A stretch of 18,075 nt of DNA from Actinomycetota bacterium (lineage in GTDB: Bacteria > Actinomycetota > Actinomycetes > Nanopelagicales > Nanopelagicaceae). A program made the position numbers and the translations under genes. Shown one piece after another: positions 15,465-18,075 of the stretch. The DNA lies in contig JAQCAO010000013.1 in assembly GCA_027731885.1 (NCBI GenBank), positions 1 to 18,075 on the forward strand, read 5' to 3'. Below the pieces are notes generated by a model. The model saw only the letters and a list, made by a program, of their open reading frames with translations. It had not been told where the DNA came from and ran no database searches. How positions within the stretch are numbered: the stretch's first letter is position 1; each line of letters begins with the position of its first letter.

Positions 15465-16661
15465 ATGGCCAAAGTTCGAGAAGTAATTCTCGGGGTTGGC
15501 GGCGGAATTGCAGCCTATAAATCCTGTGATCTATTGCGGCGCTTACAAGATCACGGATATCAGATTACCGTCGTTCCAACGCCAGCTAGTTTGAATTTTG
15601 TTGGCGCAGCCACGTGGGAGGCTCTCTCGCATAGACCAGTCACCTCTCAGGTTTGGGAGCGTGTCGATGAAGTACGACATATCTCGCTAGCTAAGAGAGC
15701 AGATGCGCTTATTATCGCTCCCGCCACTGCAGATCTAATCGCGCGGATAGCGATCGGTCGGGCAGATGATTTACTCACCAACTTAGTACTAGCAATTGAC
15801 GTTCCAACTCTCTTAGTACCTGCCATGCATCCGCAGATGTGGAAAGATCCGGCAACTCAGGAGAATGTAGAGAAGTTACGAGCTCGTGGATTTACGGTGA
15901 TGGAGCCAGCGGTCGGTCGCCTTACAGGAGATGATTTTGGACAAGGGCGTTTTCCAGATACCCAAATAATAATTTCAGAGTTTGAATCAGTCACTGGGTC
16001 TATCAAGGATTTACTTGGAAAGCGCGTTCTTGTCACAGCAGGTGGAACTCGCGAAGCTATAGATCCAGTGCGCTTTATCGGTAATCGCTCAAGTGGACGA
16101 CAGGGGGCAGCTATTGCGCGCGCTGCGCGTGATCGGGGAGCAGATGTCAAGATGATCTTTGCAAATCCACAACTTTCTAAGGAAGAGATAAATGAGTTAT
16201 CCGGGATCGATCTCTTGCAGGTAGAAACTGCAAAAGAAATGCACACAGCACTCGAACGAGAATTTCCGAAGAGTGATTTACTGGTAATGAGCGCGGCGGT
16301 TGCGGATGCAAGACCCTTGCAATATTCAGAAGGAAAGATAAAAAAAGGTGATCTCCACGATATATCTCTAGTTGAGAATCCCGATATTCTTAAATCGATC
16401 GCTAAATTACGCGATAAGCAGATAGTTATCGCCTTTGCTGCAGAGACCAACAATGATTTAGACGTTGCGCAGGCGAAAAGGCTCGCCAAGGGAGCTAATA
16501 TTCTCTATCTCAACAATGTATCTGATGGAGCGATCTTCGGATCTCTTGATACTGAAGGATTTATCCTGACGAGCAATGGCGCTCCAATCCCAGTACCAAC
16601 AACTAGCAAAGACACGCTTGCCGAGCTACTGCTCGATCAGGCTCTAGATCAGTTAGGTTAG
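15465..16661 (+). CDS. coaBC: Bifunctional phosphopantothenoylcysteine decarboxylase / phosphopantothenate-cysteine ligase
   Basis: Two consecutive steps of coenzyme A synthesis are joined here, as is normal for bacteria. CoaC (about 1-180) is an FMN decarboxylase with [10 protein letters not shown], the substrate motif PAMHPQMW at 119-126 (His replaces the Asn of PAMN, which I recall as usual in actinobacteria) and the lid [12 protein letters not shown], where Thr154 stands at the usual cysteine. CoaB (about 185-398) is the CTP-dependent ligase with [34 protein letters not shown] and the catalytic KIKK at 291-294. It begins 24 bases after rpoZ with no clear Shine-Dalgarno and ends four bases before metK. 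Full length. Confidence 0.95.
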   Translation: MAKVREVILGVGGGIAAYKSCDLLRRLQDHGYQITVVPTPASLNFVGAATWEALSHRPVTSQVWERVDEVRHISLAKRADALIIAPATADLIARIAIGRADDLLTNLVLAIDVPTLLVPAMHPQMWKDPATQENVEKLRARGFTVMEPAVGRLTGDDFGQGRFPDTQIIISEFESVTGSIKDLLGKRVLVTAGGTREAIDPVRFIGNRSSGRQGAAIARAARDRGADVKMIFANPQLSKEEINELSGIDLLQVETAKEMHTALEREFPKSDLLVMSAAVADARPLQYSEGKIKKGDLHDISLVENPDILKSIAKLRDKQIVIAFAAETNNDLDVAQAKRLAKGANILYLNNVSDGAIFGSLDTEGFILTSNGAPIPVPTTSKDTLAELLLDQALDQLG

Positions 16662-16665
16662 CCCA

Positions 16666-17856
16666 ATGTCAAAAAGATTATTTACATCTGAGTCCGTAAC
16701 CGAAGGCCATCCAGATAAGATCGCAGACCAGATCTCTGATGCGATATTGGACTCTCTCCTTTCGCAAGATTCTTCTAGCCGTGTAGCGGTAGAAACCCTT
16801 ATAACTACCGGTCAAGTTCACGTAGCTGGCGAAGTCACGACTAATGGATACGCCGATGTGATGGGGATTGTGCGAGATACAGTAATTGGAATTGGCTATG
16901 ACTCATCCGTAAAAGGATTTGACGGTAATAGCTGTGGAGTTTCAATCTCTATTGGACAACAATCTCAAGATATTGCGCAGGGCGTAGATGATGCCTACGA
17001 GAATCGAGTCGCTTCATCTGCTGATCCACTCGATCTCCAGGGCGCGGGCGATCAAGGGTTGATGTTTGGTTACGCCTGCGATGATACGAAAGAGTTAATG
17101 CCGCTTCCAATCTGGTTAGCGCACGAGTTAGCGCAGCAACTTTCTGCAGTCCGTAAATCAGGTGCGCTGGCTTACTTACGGCCAGATGGAAAGACACAAG
17201 TAACGATTGAATACGATGGTGATAAGGCAGTTGCTTTAAATACAGTGGTTATCTCTAGTCAACACGCGGAAGATGTAGATGGAGCGAAGAAATTAACCCC
17301 CGAAATTATTAAGTTCGTCATTGAACCGGTTCTCTCGAAGATTGATCTTCCGCGTAAAGATATGCGCACCCTGATCAACCCAACAGGTCGCTTCGTAATC
17401 GGCGGACCGATGGGTGATGCTGGATTAACAGGTCGTAAGATAATTGTTGATACCTACGGAGGCATGGCCCGTCATGGTGGTGGCGCATTCTCCGGAAAGG
17501 ATCCATCAAAGGTAGATCGCTCTGCAGCGTATGCAATGCGTTGGGTAGCAAAGAACGTTGTTGCAGCAGGGCTGGCGCGACGTTGTGAAGTTCAGGTGGC
17601 CTATGCGATCGGAAAGGCTCAGCCAGTTGGCGTCTTCGTTGAAACATTTGGCACTGAGAGCGTTCCAGTGCAGAAAATTCAGGATGCAGTTACATCAGTC
17701 TTCGATCTTCGTCCGGCAGCGATCATCCGTGATCTCAATTTGCTTCGACCTATTTATTCACAGACGGCTGCCTATGGCCACTTCGGACGCGAACTCCCTA
17801 ACTTCACGTGGGAATCAACTTCGCGAGTGGATCAACTCCGCGCAGCCGTGAAATAA
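16666..17856 (+). CDS. metK: S-adenosylmethionine synthetase
   Basis: MetK makes S-adenosylmethionine from methionine and ATP and works as a homotetramer. The 396-residue protein has the three-domain family fold with [20 protein letters not shown] at the N terminus (His15, Asp17, Lys18 at the ATP and metal site), [12 protein letters not shown] at 126-137 and the loop [19 protein letters not shown] beginning at 271. The C terminus is complete. ATG 16666 lies four bases after the coaBC stop; only a weak AGGTT precedes it, so read-through coupling is possible. There is no room for a SAM riboswitch upstream. The coaBC-metK-priA order is standard in actinobacteria. Confidence 0.97.
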   Translation: MSKRLFTSESVTEGHPDKIADQISDAILDSLLSQDSSSRVAVETLITTGQVHVAGEVTTNGYADVMGIVRDTVIGIGYDSSVKGFDGNSCGVSISIGQQSQDIAQGVDDAYENRVASSADPLDLQGAGDQGLMFGYACDDTKELMPLPIWLAHELAQQLSAVRKSGALAYLRPDGKTQVTIEYDGDKAVALNTVVISSQHAEDVDGAKKLTPEIIKFVIEPVLSKIDLPRKDMRTLINPTGRFVIGGPMGDAGLTGRKIIVDTYGGMARHGGGAFSGKDPSKVDRSAAYAMRWVAKNVVAAGLARRCEVQVAYAIGKAQPVGVFVETFGTESVPVQKIQDAVTSVFDLRPAAIIRDLNLLRPIYSQTAAYGHFGRELPNFTWESTSRVDQLRAAVK

Positions 17857-17872
17857 CCGTAGCGATTTAGCC

Positions 17873-18075
17873 GTGTCAGATACGCGGCCGCTTCGCCTTA
17901 AATCTGAGACGGCGAAACGAGTTGAACGAATTGCTGCTGATTCAAAACCTGTCGCAAAAGTCTGGGTGGATAACTCCATCTCGCATTTAGATGGCGTATA
18001 TGACTATCTAGTTCCAGCGCGGCTAGATGAGCAAGTAAAGGCGGGGGTCCGCGTTGTAGTCGACTTTGCGGGAAG
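17873..18075 (+). CDS. priA: Primosomal protein N' (PriA), 3' end beyond the window
   Basis: The first 67 codons from GTG 17873 are visible. After a basic, poorly conserved leader of about 29 residues, VWVDNSISHLDGVYDYLVP and RLDEQVKAGVRVVVDFAG match the start of the PriA 3' DNA-binding domain. PriA restarts stalled replication forks. It lies 16 bases after metK, its usual neighbour. The helicase region is outside the window. That matters because I recall many actinobacterial PriA proteins having degenerate helicase motifs, and this cannot be judged here. The GTG is the best in-frame start after the metK stop; it has no clear ribosome binding site. Confidence 0.88.
   Translation, partial: MSDTRPLRLKSETAKRVERIAADSKPVAKVWVDNSISHLDGVYDYLVPARLDEQVKAGVRVVVDFAG

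Noticed and set aside
15857..16489. 210-codon open frame on the minus strand opposite coaBC
   Set aside because: It is Ser/Arg-rich with no recognisable domain and lies fully antisense to well-conserved CoaBC sequence. It is a shadow of codon bias.
1..18075. tRNA or rRNA genes, CRISPR arrays, insertion sequences, prophage or defence genes
   Set aside because: I looked for cloverleaf arms, regular repeats, transposase motifs and inverted-repeat ends and saw none; coding sequence fills almost the whole window.

Overview
The window is a dense chromosomal segment from an actinobacterium. It carries only housekeeping genes, and their order matches the block aroC-aroK-aroB-aroQ / efp-nusB / bldD / pyrR-pyrB-pyrC-carA-carB-pyrD-pyrF / mihF-gmk-rpoZ-coaBC-metK-priA known from Streptomyces and, in pieces, from Mycobacterium. 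Moderate GC (roughly 45-50% by eye), one-base and four-base gene overlaps, almost no spacer DNA and no mobile DNA suggest a streamlined genome, for example a freshwater acI/Nanopelagicales-type lineage. The lineage is an inference, not read from a marker gene.

Layout. Positions 2-2881 hold a shikimate-pathway run: the end of chorismate synthase (aroC), then aroK, aroB and aroQ. A 113-base gap follows, then efp and nusB (2995-3977). A single minus-strand gene (3979-4473) encodes a BldD-type regulator with an intact cyclic-di-GMP-binding signature. It converges on nusB and diverges from the pyrimidine operon. Between bldD and pyrR lie a candidate promoter and an RNA hairpin matching the PyrR-binding consensus, directly abutting the pyrR ribosome binding site. 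The pyrimidine operon (4598-14265) is pyrR, pyrB, pyrC, carA, carB, pyrK, pyrD, pyrF: every step of de novo UMP synthesis except PyrE. The dihydroorotate dehydrogenase is the NAD-linked class 1B type (PyrD plus the iron-sulfur flavoprotein PyrK). The last block (14275-18075) holds a fused gene, rpoZ, coaBC, metK and the start of priA.

The most unusual feature is the gene at 14275-15153. One uninterrupted reading frame joins a complete actinobacterial integration host factor (mIHF/sIHF, a nucleoid DNA-binding protein) to a complete guanylate kinase. These are separate neighbouring genes in Mycobacterium and Streptomyces. No usual start codon exists at the junction from which the kinase could be made alone, although a Shine-Dalgarno-like sequence survives there.

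I saw no tRNA, rRNA, CRISPR array, insertion sequence, prophage gene or attachment site. The longest non-coding stretches are 4474-4597 (124 bases) and 2882-2994 (113 bases).
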